This document shows positions 34,303 to 43,627 of a DNA stretch of 64,000 nt, piece by piece (within the stretch, counting starts at the first letter, position 1; each line of letters opens with the position of its first letter). The stretch comes from CAISDA01 sp050258555. Its GTDB lineage: Bacteria > Bacteroidota > Ignavibacteria > UBA10030 > UBA8401. The position numbers and the translations under genes were made by a program. The notes below the pieces were generated by a model, which was not told where the DNA came from, did no database searches, and saw only the letters and a program-made list of their open reading frames with translations. The DNA is taken from the NCBI GenBank assembly GCA_050258555.1, contig JBLMZA010000020.1, positions 36,185-100,184 on the forward strand, read 5' to 3'.

Positions 34303-35419
34303 GAAGTAAGAGTCGTTTGAGTTGTACGGTCAATGAAAGCAGCACTAATGGAAGATACACATTTCTCCGGAGAAGTCCGAGCGCCTTCTCGACCTCCGAA
34401 GCGCAGGCGGCCAGGTCCGAGCCTCCGAAGCGCGACACAAAGCTTGCGATATCGGAGAGCTGATCGCGGTTGATCACGCCCGTCTCGCCCCGTTCGCGAT
34501 AGATAATCGCATCGCGGAACCATACCAGCAGCAGATGCAGCAGCTGCTCGACCGGTTCCCGTTTCTTCGACGAGAGGTATTCCTCCTGATCGTCGAAGAA
34601 TTTGATGACAGCATGCCCGAGACATCCTCGCATGAACGCCACGGCATCGGCGCGCTGCGTGTCGAGGTCCTCGTTCAGCAGGCTCAGCGCCCGCGTATAG
34701 CTTCCGTCCGAAAGCCGGGCCGTAAGACGCGCCCGCTCCGCATCGATCCCTTCGCGCGCAACGAGGGCCTGCGTGATCTCGTCTTCGGTCAGGCGGATGC
34801 ATTGCACCGCCTGGCAGCGCGAGAGGATCGTCTGTCGGACCTGTTCCTTATGCGCCGTGACAAGCAGGAAGAGCGTGTCTTCGGGCGGCTCTTCGAGCAC
34901 TTTCAGGAACGCATTGGCCGAGGCCTCGTTCATCGTGTCGACGTCCAGAAGAATGAAGATCTTCTTCCCCTTTTCCGTGGCCGTCATCGATGCTTCCTTG
35001 CGTATGGCGCGGATGTCGCGGATGCGTATCGCCGTGGCTTTGGGGATGCAGATTGCGGCGTACGGTTCCGCCGCCTTCTTCGCGATCTGCCGGCGCACCT
35101 CGTCTCTCACCTCGTTCTCAAGCGTGTCTCCGTCGCCGTTTTTCTTCGCATCGCCGCCCGGAAGCGCGAAGATGAACTTCAGATTGGGATGCTGAAGCGT
35201 GATCAGTTTTTTGCAGGACGGACACGAACCGCAGGGCGTGTCGAGTCCCTTTTCGCACAGCAGCGTCTTGGCAAATGCCAGCGCCAGCGCCGATTTGCCG
35301 GTCCCTTCGGGTCCCCAAAAACAGTACGCATGCGCGAGACGCTCCTGCGCGCGCGCCTTGGTGAGCAGCGCCTTGGCGTGACGCTGCCCGATCACAGAAT
35401 CCCAGATGTCCGTTGTCAA
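34292..35419 (-). CDS. holB: DNA polymerase III delta-prime subunit (clamp-loader AAA+ protein)
   Basis: 375 residues. It opens with WDSVIGQRHAKALL and the P-loop WGPEGTGKSALA. A zinc-binding CGSCPSCKKL follows, with an inserted charged stretch, then KIFILLDVDTMNEASANAFLKVLEEPP and the sensor TILSRCQAVQC. These are clamp-loader features; the place next to metG and the divergent C-terminus favour delta-prime over DnaX. Its start overlaps the stop of the outer-membrane protein gene by four bases. Confidence 0.88.
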   Translation of the reverse strand: MTTDIWDSVIGQRHAKALLTKARAQERLAHAYCFWGPEGTGKSALALAFAKTLLCEKGLDTPCGSCPSCKKLITLQHPNLKFIFALPGGDAKKNGDGDTLENEVRDEVRRQIAKKAAEPYAAICIPKATAIRIRDIRAIRKEASMTATEKGKKIFILLDVDTMNEASANAFLKVLEEPPEDTLFLLVTAHKEQVRQTILSRCQAVQCIRLTEDEITQALVAREGIDAERARLTARLSDGSYTRALSLLNEDLDTQRADAVAFMRGCLGHAVIKFFDDQEEYLSSKKREPVEQLLHLLLVWFRDAIIYRERGETGVINRDQLSDIASFVSRFGGSDLAACASEVEKALGLLRRNVYLPLVLLSLTVQLKRLLLHGK

Positions 35420-37539
35420 AATGCGTGTCCCAGTCCGAAATGAAATACACTGAATGAATCATGAAGGAGCCGCTTCGAAAACACCCATTCGTTGCCCGGC
35501 GACTCCTTCGGATCGTAGACTCTCAGTCCGATATCGAAGCGGACGGGTCCGATGAACGTCTCGTAGCGAAGACCCAGTCCGGCCGCAACGGCGACTTCCC
35601 GCATGTGAATATCGCGCGGCCGGTCCCACAGATTTCCGACATCGACGAAGAGCACGCCCCACATCGCCTCGAGATCCACAAAATAAAATTTGCCCCAGTT
35701 CCGGAACAACTGTATGCGGTTCTCAAGGCTTGCTTCCAGTTCCACCTTGCCGCCGATGCCGGCCGAAGAGCCGAGCGTCGTGAGCTGGCGGAAATTCCAG
35801 CCGCGCACGCTTCCCGATCCGCCGGCATAAAACTTACGCGTCAGAGGGACGTCGAAGGGATTGGCCGTATTATACAGGAAGGCGGCGCCTCCCTTGAACT
35901 TCATTGCGATGATGTTCGAATTCACATCGTTGATCGGCAGGAACTGGCGGATCAGAAACGATGTCTTCACGTATTCCGAAAAGTCCAGCGACGGCTTCAG
36001 CCGGGGCGATCCGACCTGCTGGAGCATCCGCGGCAGCCCGCCCGATTCTTCGAGCGAGACGGTATGGGAAAATCCGCTCGTGGGCGAAAAAAGATTGTCC
36101 GTCTTGTCGCGCTGCAGCGTCAATGTGAGAATCGAGTTGAACTGCTTAGCGCGGTTGTTCGTGAACTCATCGGCCGATACTTTCAAGGGATTGAGAATCG
36201 TCGGCTCGACGCGTTCCAGAATCCATTCGGCGTATCCCGTTGTGTATGTGGCCAGCTTGTTGGTGACGCCGAAGCGTCCCCTGATCGCGTTCAGCGTATA
36301 GGCTTCCTGCTTTTCGCCCTCGAGCGTGAGCGATACATTCGCGCTGGTGCGGTTATTGAGAAAATACGGGAAATACACCTGCGGAGCGATATCGGCCTTC
36401 ATCAGGAGGGTCGGCTCCTTCAGACCCAGTCGGAAGGCGTCTCCCCAGTCCAGGTTCTGGGGATTCTGCAGGCGGACCCGGGCACGGACCGAAAATGTGC
36501 TGGCATTCCCGAAGAAATTCCGATGGCTGTATCCCAGGCCGACGCCCGTGGTGAACTGGTTGTTTTCGTCGTTCACCTCCACTTCCGGCGTGATTTCCTT
36601 CAATTCGAGCACGCGGTATGTCATCTGCATCGGAATGACCGGCGGTATGGCCGCATCGTTCCGGGCCATCGGTTTCAGCGCCGCGTTGTCGAGCAGTCCC
36701 AGCCGGTTCAGATTCTGTTCGCTCGATGTCTTCTTTTCCTCGTTATAGACCTCGCCCGGCGAGAAATCGAGCTGCCGCATCAGCGTGGTCCGGTCCACTT
36801 CCGCCGTATCGGAGGCGATGGAAACCGGACCGAACACATACCGGCGGCCCGGCACGTAGCGGAATGAGACGCTGATATTGTTCGTCGAAAGATACCGCAC
36901 CGGAACGATGGCATCGATTTCGGCGTCGGGATAGCCTCCGTTATGGAACACACGGAGCGCGCGTTGCCGTTCCTGTTCGAGCGCCTCGGTCGAATAGGGC
37001 ATTCCCGCCTTGATGCCGGAATTCGCCCGAATGTCCTCGGCGATGTCAGGGGCGACCGATCCGATGCCGAGGATGGTGACGGTATCGATCAGGGAGCGGA
37101 CATTTTCCTTTACGCGTATCTCGATGTCCATTTTTTCCGCCGAGCGATAGCGGAGCGAGGTATCGATAACCGCATGGAAGAAGCCGCGGTCCGAAAAATA
37201 CTGCTTCAGCCGCACGATATCCCGTTCGAACGCCGCCGGATCGTAGATCGAGCGCGGCGAGCCGAGGCGTTCCCAAATGTGCTCGTAGAAAAAAATCGAG
37301 AGGCTGGTCGGCGTTTCCACCGTACGCATTTCACTTTTCAGGGATGCAGGCGAGGTCTCGCCATCGACCGAAATCGTGATTGTCTGTATCTCAACCGCCT
37401 GAATCCCGTCGCCCGGAGAGGCTGTCAATGCTTCCGCCCAGAGTGCAGGCTGAATGCGGAAGAAGAGCAGAGCGGCGACGGTGCAGTAAAGGATCCGATA
37501 TGTGAGAAAGTTCCTGATCGTAGTGTGTGTCCCGCTCAA
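35416..37539 (-). CDS. BamA/TamA-family outer-membrane protein
   Basis: About 707 residues from TTG 37539; the frame is open to 37632 with ATG 37593, but that start would place a terminator-like hairpin inside the coding sequence. With the TTG start the N-terminus reads as a signal peptide (RNFLTYR, hydrophobic core, then ALWAEA). Two or three POTRA domains follow (VKENVRSLIDTVTILG, GIKAGMPYS, FSPGEVYNEEK), then a 16-strand-type barrel with GGSGSVRGWNFRQ, the conserved VRGW/VRGF loop, and terminal GLGHAF. A TamA or second BamA role in barrel-protein insertion or lipid transport is likely; the true bamA may lie elsewhere. Confidence 0.85.
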   Translation of the reverse strand: MSGTHTTIRNFLTYRILYCTVAALLFFRIQPALWAEALTASPGDGIQAVEIQTITISVDGETSPASLKSEMRTVETPTSLSIFFYEHIWERLGSPRSIYDPAAFERDIVRLKQYFSDRGFFHAVIDTSLRYRSAEKMDIEIRVKENVRSLIDTVTILGIGSVAPDIAEDIRANSGIKAGMPYSTEALEQERQRALRVFHNGGYPDAEIDAIVPVRYLSTNNISVSFRYVPGRRYVFGPVSIASDTAEVDRTTLMRQLDFSPGEVYNEEKKTSSEQNLNRLGLLDNAALKPMARNDAAIPPVIPMQMTYRVLELKEITPEVEVNDENNQFTTGVGLGYSHRNFFGNASTFSVRARVRLQNPQNLDWGDAFRLGLKEPTLLMKADIAPQVYFPYFLNNRTSANVSLTLEGEKQEAYTLNAIRGRFGVTNKLATYTTGYAEWILERVEPTILNPLKVSADEFTNNRAKQFNSILTLTLQRDKTDNLFSPTSGFSHTVSLEESGGLPRMLQQVGSPRLKPSLDFSEYVKTSFLIRQFLPINDVNSNIIAMKFKGGAAFLYNTANPFDVPLTRKFYAGGSGSVRGWNFRQLTTLGSSAGIGGKVELEASLENRIQLFRNWGKFYFVDLEAMWGVLFVDVGNLWDRPRDIHMREVAVAAGLGLRYETFIGPVRFDIGLRVYDPKESPGNEWVFSKRLLHDSFSVFHFGLGHAF

Positions 37540-37540
37540 T

Positions 37541-37569
37541 AAAAAACCCAGCGCCGTGAATGCTGGGTT
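37541..37569 (-). terminator. Terminator after the DUF2795 gene, abutting the BamA/TamA-family start
   Basis: Minus strand: AACCCAGC and GCTGGGTT, 8-bp stem, nine-base loop, then six T. It directly precedes TTG 37539 and could act as an attenuator. Confidence 0.8.
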
Positions 37570-37638
37570 CTTTGAATGGCTTGTTGCTGTCATGACCTGC
37601 CGCGCCTGGTTAGAAGCGGCAGCGGAAAGCATGTTCGC

Positions 37639-37863
37639 TTAATATTCGCCTTCATCTTCATAGAAGAAATCGTCGTTGGATGGATAATCCGGCCAGATCT
37701 CCTCGATGCTTTCATAGGGCTCGTCGCTGTCTTCCAGTTCCTGCAAATTTTCGATCACCTCCACCGGAGCGCCTGTGCGAGCGGCGTAATCAATCAGTTC
37801 ATCCTTTGTGGCTGGCCAAGGCGCTTCTTCCAAAGACGATGCCAACTCCATTGTCCAAATCAT
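37639..37863 (-). CDS. DUF2795 protein
   Basis: 74 residues, strongly acidic C-terminal half. The segment APWPATKDELIDYAARTGAP, then EVIENLQEL and SIEEIWPDYP, matches the short DUF2795 proteins conserved in Bacteroidota. Function is unknown. AGGAGA nine bases before ATG 37863 supports the start. A terminator follows, so it is probably a single-gene transcript. The end DDFFYEDEGEY is typical of the family. Confidence 0.85.
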   Translation of the reverse strand: MIWTMELASSLEEAPWPATKDELIDYAARTGAPVEVIENLQELEDSDEPYESIEEIWPDYPSNDDFFYEDEGEY

Positions 37864-37896
37864 ACGACAATCTCTCCTTCAAAAAATTAATGTCTC

Positions 37897-38859
37897 TTAT
37901 TTCCGTTTTAACAATCCCAGCTGAGCGCGGATCTTGTTATAATCGACATCATCCACAAAAAATTCAACAGGGTTTCGTGATTCGCCGTTCAGGCGAACTT
38001 CATAGTGGAGGTGCGGTCCCGTCGACCGGCCGGAATTGCCGGAATAGGCGATCAGCGTGCCGCGCTTCACTTTCTGTCCGGCGCGGACGACAGGCCGCGA
38101 CAAGTGCGCGTACCATGTGCTGTATCCGAAGCCGTGATTGATCTCGACCGCCACCCCGTAGGAGCTGCCGGTGGATCCTGCAAATTCAACCGCGCCATCC
38201 CCCGTCGCATAGACGGGCGTGCCGACATTGTTTTGAATATCAACGCCTTCGTGCATGCGCTGAACGCCGAGCAGCGGATCCTTGCGGTATCCGAACCCGT
38301 GGTAGGTGAATTCACCTTCCATGGGCTTGATCGCCGGCATCGCGGCGAATTTCATCTTGTTTGTCTCGGACTGGTGATAGATTTCTTCGGCGCTTCGGCG
38401 CTGGTAGGCGATTTCCTTTTCCAGCTTGGACACAATCTGCTGCGATGAAGCGATCAGTTCGCCAGCATCTCCCGAAACAATTCCCTTGTAGTTTAGTTCC
38501 TTTGCGCCGCCGGTGCCGAGTTTCTGCACGTCCACATCGATCGTCGGCAGGTCGACTGCCGTTCGGAGCGTGTTTTCGCGCTCGATCAGTTTTTCCATCG
38601 TCGAGCCGAGCGCCATCAACTTGCCGTTGAGGTTGCGCACTTCGGCCTTCAGCATTCGGTTCTCGGTTGCAAACGTTGAAGCATTTCCTCCCTCTAATCC
38701 CAGCACATCTCCGCATACATGATTAAGTGCTCCTGCACACGCCATGAATGCTGCGACACTTCCCAACACTTTGAGCGCAAATTTAACCTTGTATCCCTTC
38801 GCTTCTATGAATGAAACCGATTCCTCCGAATAAAAGAAAAGTTTGTGATTTTTGCGCAT
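37897..38859 (-). CDS. Membrane-anchored M23 metallopeptidase (LytM domain)
   Basis: 320 residues from ATG 38859 (GTG 38865 is two codons up). A short cytoplasmic head is followed by one membrane helix (about 25-45) and a coiled-coil stretch (TENRMLKAEVRNLNGKL and around 145-175). The peptidase domain has MHEGVDIQ, WYAHLS and GPHLHYEVRL, the H-x-x-x-D and HxH zinc ligands, so it should be active. It cuts cross-links in peptidoglycan or activates such enzymes from the periplasm. The gene stands alone, 33 bases before the DUF2795 gene. Confidence 0.9.
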   Translation of the reverse strand: MRKNHKLFFYSEESVSFIEAKGYKVKFALKVLGSVAAFMACAGALNHVCGDVLGLEGGNASTFATENRMLKAEVRNLNGKLMALGSTMEKLIERENTLRTAVDLPTIDVDVQKLGTGGAKELNYKGIVSGDAGELIASSQQIVSKLEKEIAYQRRSAEEIYHQSETNKMKFAAMPAIKPMEGEFTYHGFGYRKDPLLGVQRMHEGVDIQNNVGTPVYATGDGAVEFAGSTGSSYGVAVEINHGFGYSTWYAHLSRPVVRAGQKVKRGTLIAYSGNSGRSTGPHLHYEVRLNGESRNPVEFFVDDVDYNKIRAQLGLLKRK

Positions 38860-39001
38860 AAGCACTTCGTTTTATTGTTGGAGCATGAATAGGAATTATG
38901 GAAAAGAAAATATAAAATTTTGAGTGGTTTGTCAAGGTTTTTCGGCTTCCCGGGGGCTTTTCTTACAAACCCCGTATATACAGAGATGGGTGCCGTTTTC
39001 C

Positions 39002-40027
39002 CTATTCAAAGTCATGCTCGAAGTAATCGATCGCGCGCTTCACCTCGTTGCGCGATTTCTGTGCGATCAGCTGTTCGAGCTTCTTGGAAAATTCCTTGGC
39101 AGCATCATATCCGTGATGCTTCAGGAGGTAATTGAGAGCGATCACTTCGGCGATCACCGTCACGTTCTTGCCCGGGAAGATGGGCAGCTTGATGTGCGGG
39201 ATATCGACGTCCATGATCGAGATGGTATCCTGGTCGAGACCGGTGCGTGTGAATTCACCGTCCGAGGCCCATTCCATCAGCTCCACCACCACTTCCACGC
39301 GCTTCTGGAAGCGGATCGAGCGGATGCCGAAGATGGTCTTCACGTCGATCAGGCCCAGGCCGCGGATTTCCATGAAATGCTTGACCAGATCCGTGCCTGC
39401 GCCGATCAGGATGCCCTCTCCTTTGCGCGTGATGGTGACGACGTCGTCGGAAACGAGCCGGTGTCCGCGTTCCACCAGATCGAGCGCAATCTCGCTCTTG
39501 CCGATGCCGGAACGGCCCACGATGAGCAGGCCGATGCCGTAGACGTCGACGAACGAGCCGTGCACGGTTGTCTGCGGCGAAAACTGATCGTCCAGGAAGT
39601 CGCTCAGAAAATACGTCGCCTTTGTCGTGGCCAGCGTAGTCTGGAAGACCGGAACGTTATGGTCTGTCGCCAGCGCGATGAGTTCGGGATCCATCACGTT
39701 GCAGTCGGTGACGACGATGCAGGGAATCGCGAACTTGAAGAGCGTGTTGAAGGATGCGATGCGCGACTCGAGGGGCAGGCTCGCCAGGTACAGCATTTCG
39801 GTGTTGCCGAAGACCTGGACGCGATCGTATGTGAAGAGTGCGACATAGCCGGCGAGAGCCAGTCCGGGACGGTGGATGTTCTTGTCCCGGATCGGGTTCT
39901 CGAAGCCGACATTATTGAGCGCCTTCAGTTTGAGGCGCTCTTTAATGGTTTCATACAGAAATCCGACGGTAATGCTCTGCTTTCGGATTTCTTTTGCGTT
40001 GGTTAATGTTGTGGGTCCCTGGGGCAT
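39002..40027 (-). CDS. hprK: HPr kinase/phosphorylase
   Basis: 341 residues. N-terminal domain as usual, then H156 in TVHGSFVDVYG, the P-loop GRSGIGKSE (171-179) and the HprK signature MEIRGLGLIDVKTIFG (219-234). It phosphorylates and dephosphorylates a serine of HPr or an NPr-like protein. No PTS gene is in the window; in Gram-negative lineages hprK usually serves a regulatory rather than sugar-importing PTS. The start codon shares one base with the hpf stop. Confidence 0.96.
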   Translation of the reverse strand: MPQGPTTLTNAKEIRKQSITVGFLYETIKERLKLKALNNVGFENPIRDKNIHRPGLALAGYVALFTYDRVQVFGNTEMLYLASLPLESRIASFNTLFKFAIPCIVVTDCNVMDPELIALATDHNVPVFQTTLATTKATYFLSDFLDDQFSPQTTVHGSFVDVYGIGLLIVGRSGIGKSEIALDLVERGHRLVSDDVVTITRKGEGILIGAGTDLVKHFMEIRGLGLIDVKTIFGIRSIRFQKRVEVVVELMEWASDGEFTRTGLDQDTISIMDVDIPHIKLPIFPGKNVTVIAEVIALNYLLKHHGYDAAKEFSKKLEQLIAQKSRNEVKRAIDYFEHDFE

Positions 40028-40359
40028 TAGACTTTCTCGTACACTTTCCTGATTTTTTCCTTTTCCTTGTCCCGTAATTTGCTCTTGTACCGCTGAATCT
40101 GACGTTCGATCTTGTCGATGGCTTCATCCACAGACTTTGAAAAATCCTCCGACCCGCATTCCGCTTTCAATACCATTCCGTAGACCGTAACGAGCAGTTC
40201 CACAGATTTTATGCTGTTCTGCGTTTTCTGATAGCTCAGCACCATATCCGCGTTAAGAATGCCGTTATAATATCGCTCCAGTTTCTTCAGCGCGGTATAC
40301 GCGTACTCGCGGAGCGAATCATTCGCCGTAAAATGACGGGCTGTTATGCGGATGTCCAT
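40027..40359 (-). CDS. hpf: Ribosome hibernation-promoting factor, short form
   Basis: 110 residues. DIRITARHFTANDSLREYA, KLERYYNGILNADMVLSY and the basic end KSKLRDKEKEKIRKVYEK fit the short HPF/RaiA (YfiA) family, without the C-terminal dimerisation domain of long HPF. It binds the small subunit in stationary phase. Flanked by xerC and hprK, a grouping also seen in related phyla. Confidence 0.94.
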   Translation of the reverse strand: MDIRITARHFTANDSLREYAYTALKKLERYYNGILNADMVLSYQKTQNSIKSVELLVTVYGMVLKAECGSEDFSKSVDEAIDKIERQIQRYKSKLRDKEKEKIRKVYEKV

Positions 40360-40381
40360 ACGTCCTCCTTCGTTTTTGGTG

Positions 40382-41305
40382 TTATAGTTCTGCGCTCAGC
40401 TCCTCCTCCGCCTTCGGGTGTGCCTGACGATAGACCCGCTGCAGGCGTTCCAGAGTCACATGAGTGTAAATCTGCGTCGTCGAGAGGCTCTCGTGTCCGA
40501 GCAGCTCCTTGACCACGCGCAGATCTGCGCCGTTGTTGAGCAGATGCGTGGCGCAGGTGTGACGCAATACATGGGGACTCTTTTGTGAAAGTTCCGTTGC
40601 CTCCTGAAGATGTTTGTGGACAATTCCAGTGATGGATGACGGGGAAAGCCTCGTTCCCCGCCGGGAAAGAAACAATGGCAGATCCGCTGCGGAAGCGGGT
40701 GTCGGAAGTGTGCTGCGAAACCGCAGATACGTGCTCAGCGCCTCGTGCGCATGCGTGCCGAACGGGACGATGCGCTGCTTGCCGCCTTTGCCGGCGACCT
40801 TGATGAGCCGCTGTGAAAAATCGATATCCTTCGTCCGAAGCCCCATCAGCTCGGCCCGGCGGATGCCGGTGCTGTAGAAGAGCTCGAGCATCGCCGCATC
40901 GCGGGCGCCGTCGAACGTCTCCCGGTCCGGGCGCTCCAGCACGGCGCGCATCGAGACTTCATCGACATAGTGAGGAAGCCGCTTCTCGCGCTTGGGCGTC
41001 TGGATGCGGAGCGAGGGATTGTGCGTGAGCGCTCCCTGCCGCACGCAGTACCGGAAGAACGACCGGAGGGCGGAAAGCCTCCGGGCGGCCGATGTGCGCG
41101 CCAAGCCGCCTTCCAGCATGAGGGCGAGGAATTCACGGACCATCGATGCGTCGGCACGGGCCGGCTCTTCGAGGCAATCGGGATATTCCCTGCCCACGAA
41201 CGCCTCCCACTGCTCCAGATCGCGTCCATACGATTCGACCGTATGCGCAGAATACCGGCGCTCGTGTTTCAAGTACGTCAAAAACGCTTCAATAAGTGCA
41301 TGCAT
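40382..41305 (-). CDS. xerC: Tyrosine recombinase XerC/XerD family
   Basis: 307 residues. SAM-like N-terminal domain (FLTYLKHERRYSAHTVESY), then the catalytic set: R in STGIRRAELMGL, K in VAGKGGKQRIVP, H-x-x-R in PHVLRHTCATHLLNNGA, H in LLGHESLSTT and Y in QIYTHVT. Length and motif order are those of Xer proteins that resolve chromosome dimers at dif rather than phage integrases. There is no neighbouring att-like repeat. XerC versus XerD cannot be settled; I use xerC for its hpf neighbourhood. Confidence 0.9.
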   Translation of the reverse strand: MHALIEAFLTYLKHERRYSAHTVESYGRDLEQWEAFVGREYPDCLEEPARADASMVREFLALMLEGGLARTSAARRLSALRSFFRYCVRQGALTHNPSLRIQTPKREKRLPHYVDEVSMRAVLERPDRETFDGARDAAMLELFYSTGIRRAELMGLRTKDIDFSQRLIKVAGKGGKQRIVPFGTHAHEALSTYLRFRSTLPTPASAADLPLFLSRRGTRLSPSSITGIVHKHLQEATELSQKSPHVLRHTCATHLLNNGADLRVVKELLGHESLSTTQIYTHVTLERLQRVYRQAHPKAEEELSAEL

Positions 41306-41338
41306 GGGACCGGATTACTCTGTTGAAACCCAGGCCGG

Positions 41339-43609
41339 TCAAACCGCCACTGCCTGTGTTTCAGTGTAGTATTCTTCCTTGCACTCCGGACAAAGAAGAT
41401 AATCCCCCTTGCGTTTCGAACTTTTCTGTACGAGATACGAATTTCCACACTGCTTGCACGGCTGCAGAACGGGCTTGTCCCACGAAATGAAATCACAGGT
41501 GCCGTTCTCTTCCGTATTGTTCGAGCAGCGATAGTAAAACCGACGACGCCGCGTCTTGCGCTCGATGATGTCGCCGTCCTTGCACTTCGGACATTTGATG
41601 CCCGTGGTGATCGGCTGCGTATTTTTGCACGCGGGATAATTGGAACATCCCAAAAACTGCCCGAATGGTCCCCCCTTTACGACCATATCAGCGCCGCAGA
41701 GCTTGCATTTGATGCCGGCCATGTGCTCGAACTTTTCCGTCTCATCCTCGAGCGGCTTCCGGTTCTTGCATGCCGGATAGCCGGAGCATGCCTTGAACTG
41801 TCCGTACCGGCCCCATTTCACAATCATGGGCTTGCCGCACTGGTCGCAGGCCTCGCCCGCATCCTGCTGCAGCGATTTCTTGATCTTGTTCGCCTCGCCT
41901 TCGATGGCATGGAGCGACGCGATGAACGGCTTGTAAAAATCGTCCATCACCTGCACGTAATCGTTCCGCCCGTTGGCCACCGTCTCGAGCTCGTCCTCCA
42001 TGAGCGCCGTGAATTTCGTATTCACGATCTTGGGGAAGCTGTCGACCAGGATCCTGGTGACGACCATGCCAAGCGGCGTCGCAAAGAGCTTCCGATCCTG
42101 CTGCTCCACATACTTCCTGTCCAGAATGGTCGCGACGATCTGCGCATACGTGCTCGGCCGTCCGATGCCGAGCGATTCCAGTTCGCGGACCAGGCTCGCT
42201 TCGGTATAGCGTGCAGGCGGCTTGGTAAAATGCTGCCGCGGGATGATGTCGAGAATCGACGCCCGCTGTCCCGCCTCGAGCGACTTCGGCAGTTTCGAGG
42301 ACACCGCGGGATCGTCATCATCTCCCGTCCCTTTATCTTCGGCGATATCGTCATAAACTTGAAGGAATCCGCGGAAGATCGGCAGCGATCCGGTGGCGCG
42401 GAACGTATACTCGCCTCCCGTGATGTCGACGGTCACCTGTTCGAACGTCGCCGATGCCATCTGGCAGGCCACAAACCGGTTCCAGATCAGTTCGTAGAGC
42501 GCGTAGAGCTCCTTGTCGAGGAATTTCTTGACGAATTTCGGCGTGTATTTGATCGATGTCGGGCGGATGGCTTCGTGGGCATCCTGCGAGGCCTTCCCCT
42601 TCTTGAACTGCCGCGGCTCCTTCGGCAGGTATTCGGGGCCGTAGGCATTGGCGATAAATTCCCGGACGCCCGCAACGGCTTCTTCGCTCAGGCGGGTCGA
42701 ATCGGTTCTCATATATGTGATGAGCCCGACCGTGCCTTCTTCCCCGAGATCGATGCCTTCGTAGAGTTTCTGCGCCAGGATCATCGTGCGCTTTGCGGAA
42801 TACCGCAGACGGCCGGCCGCTTCCTGCTGAAGCGAGCTGGTGATGAACGGCGGAAGCGGATTGCGCTTGACCTGGCGCTTCTGCACGTCGGCGATAGAGA
42901 ACTGCTGCTTCTGTATGTCGTTGACGCAGCCCCGCGCCGTCGTTTCGTCCGAGACGTTCGGATCTTCTCCGGAGATCTTGATGAGCTTTGCGTAGAACGG
43001 TTCCGCCCCTTCGGTCTGGAACTCGCCGGTGATCGACCAGTATTCGATCGGGACGAATTTCTTGATTTCTTCCTCGCGTTCGCAGATGAGCCGAAGCGCC
43101 ACGCTCTGCACGCGGCCGGCCGAAAGGCCGTAATAGACGGTCTTCCAGATGAACGGAGAGATCTTGTAGCCCACGATGCGGTCCATGGCGCGGCGCGCCC
43201 GCTGCGATTCGACGAGATTGGTGTCGATCTTCCGCGGCTGCGCCATGCCATCCTTCACGCCCTGCGGCGTGATTTCATGGAAAAGGACGCGCTGGATGTT
43301 CGCATTTTTCGCCTTCACTTCCTCCGCGATGTCGTAGGCGATGGCCTCGCCTTCACGGTCAGGGTCGGTGGCGATATAGACTTCGTTGGCGTTTTCCGCG
43401 AGCGATTTCAGCTTGTCGAGCACGGGCTCCTTGCCCGCGATGGTTTCATAGACCGACTCGTAGCCGTTGTCGACATCGACGCCCAGTTTCGACTTGGGCA
43501 GATTCTTCAGATGTCCGACCGATGCTTCAACAATAAAGTCCTTGCCTAAATATTTATTGATCGTCTTCGCTTTCGAGGGTGACTCGACAATGATCAATGA
43601 TTTGCTCAT
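41339..43609 (-). CDS. topA: DNA topoisomerase I
   Basis: 756 residues. TOPRIM domain at the start (LIIVESPSKAKTINKYLG, DPDREGEAIAYDIAEE), the active tyrosine in GLITYMRTDSTRLS, and ESLGIGRPSTYAQIVATI. The C-terminus holds four zinc ribbons with CDQCG, CKLCG, CPKCKD and CKQCG, more than the minimum. It relaxes negative supercoils. The smg gene lies directly upstream, the same neighbourhood as in E. coli. Confidence 0.97.
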   Translation of the reverse strand: MSKSLIIVESPSKAKTINKYLGKDFIVEASVGHLKNLPKSKLGVDVDNGYESVYETIAGKEPVLDKLKSLAENANEVYIATDPDREGEAIAYDIAEEVKAKNANIQRVLFHEITPQGVKDGMAQPRKIDTNLVESQRARRAMDRIVGYKISPFIWKTVYYGLSAGRVQSVALRLICEREEEIKKFVPIEYWSITGEFQTEGAEPFYAKLIKISGEDPNVSDETTARGCVNDIQKQQFSIADVQKRQVKRNPLPPFITSSLQQEAAGRLRYSAKRTMILAQKLYEGIDLGEEGTVGLITYMRTDSTRLSEEAVAGVREFIANAYGPEYLPKEPRQFKKGKASQDAHEAIRPTSIKYTPKFVKKFLDKELYALYELIWNRFVACQMASATFEQVTVDITGGEYTFRATGSLPIFRGFLQVYDDIAEDKGTGDDDDPAVSSKLPKSLEAGQRASILDIIPRQHFTKPPARYTEASLVRELESLGIGRPSTYAQIVATILDRKYVEQQDRKLFATPLGMVVTRILVDSFPKIVNTKFTALMEDELETVANGRNDYVQVMDDFYKPFIASLHAIEGEANKIKKSLQQDAGEACDQCGKPMIVKWGRYGQFKACSGYPACKNRKPLEDETEKFEHMAGIKCKLCGADMVVKGGPFGQFLGCSNYPACKNTQPITTGIKCPKCKDGDIIERKTRRRRFYYRCSNNTEENGTCDFISWDKPVLQPCKQCGNSYLVQKSSKRKGDYLLCPECKEEYYTETQAVAV

Positions 43610-43627
43610 GTGTACCGATTGCCTTCC

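Noticed and set aside
40382..41305. Phage or island integrase
   Set aside because: Length, motif order and the hpf/hprK neighbourhood fit housekeeping Xer, and no tRNA att site or mobile genes are adjacent.
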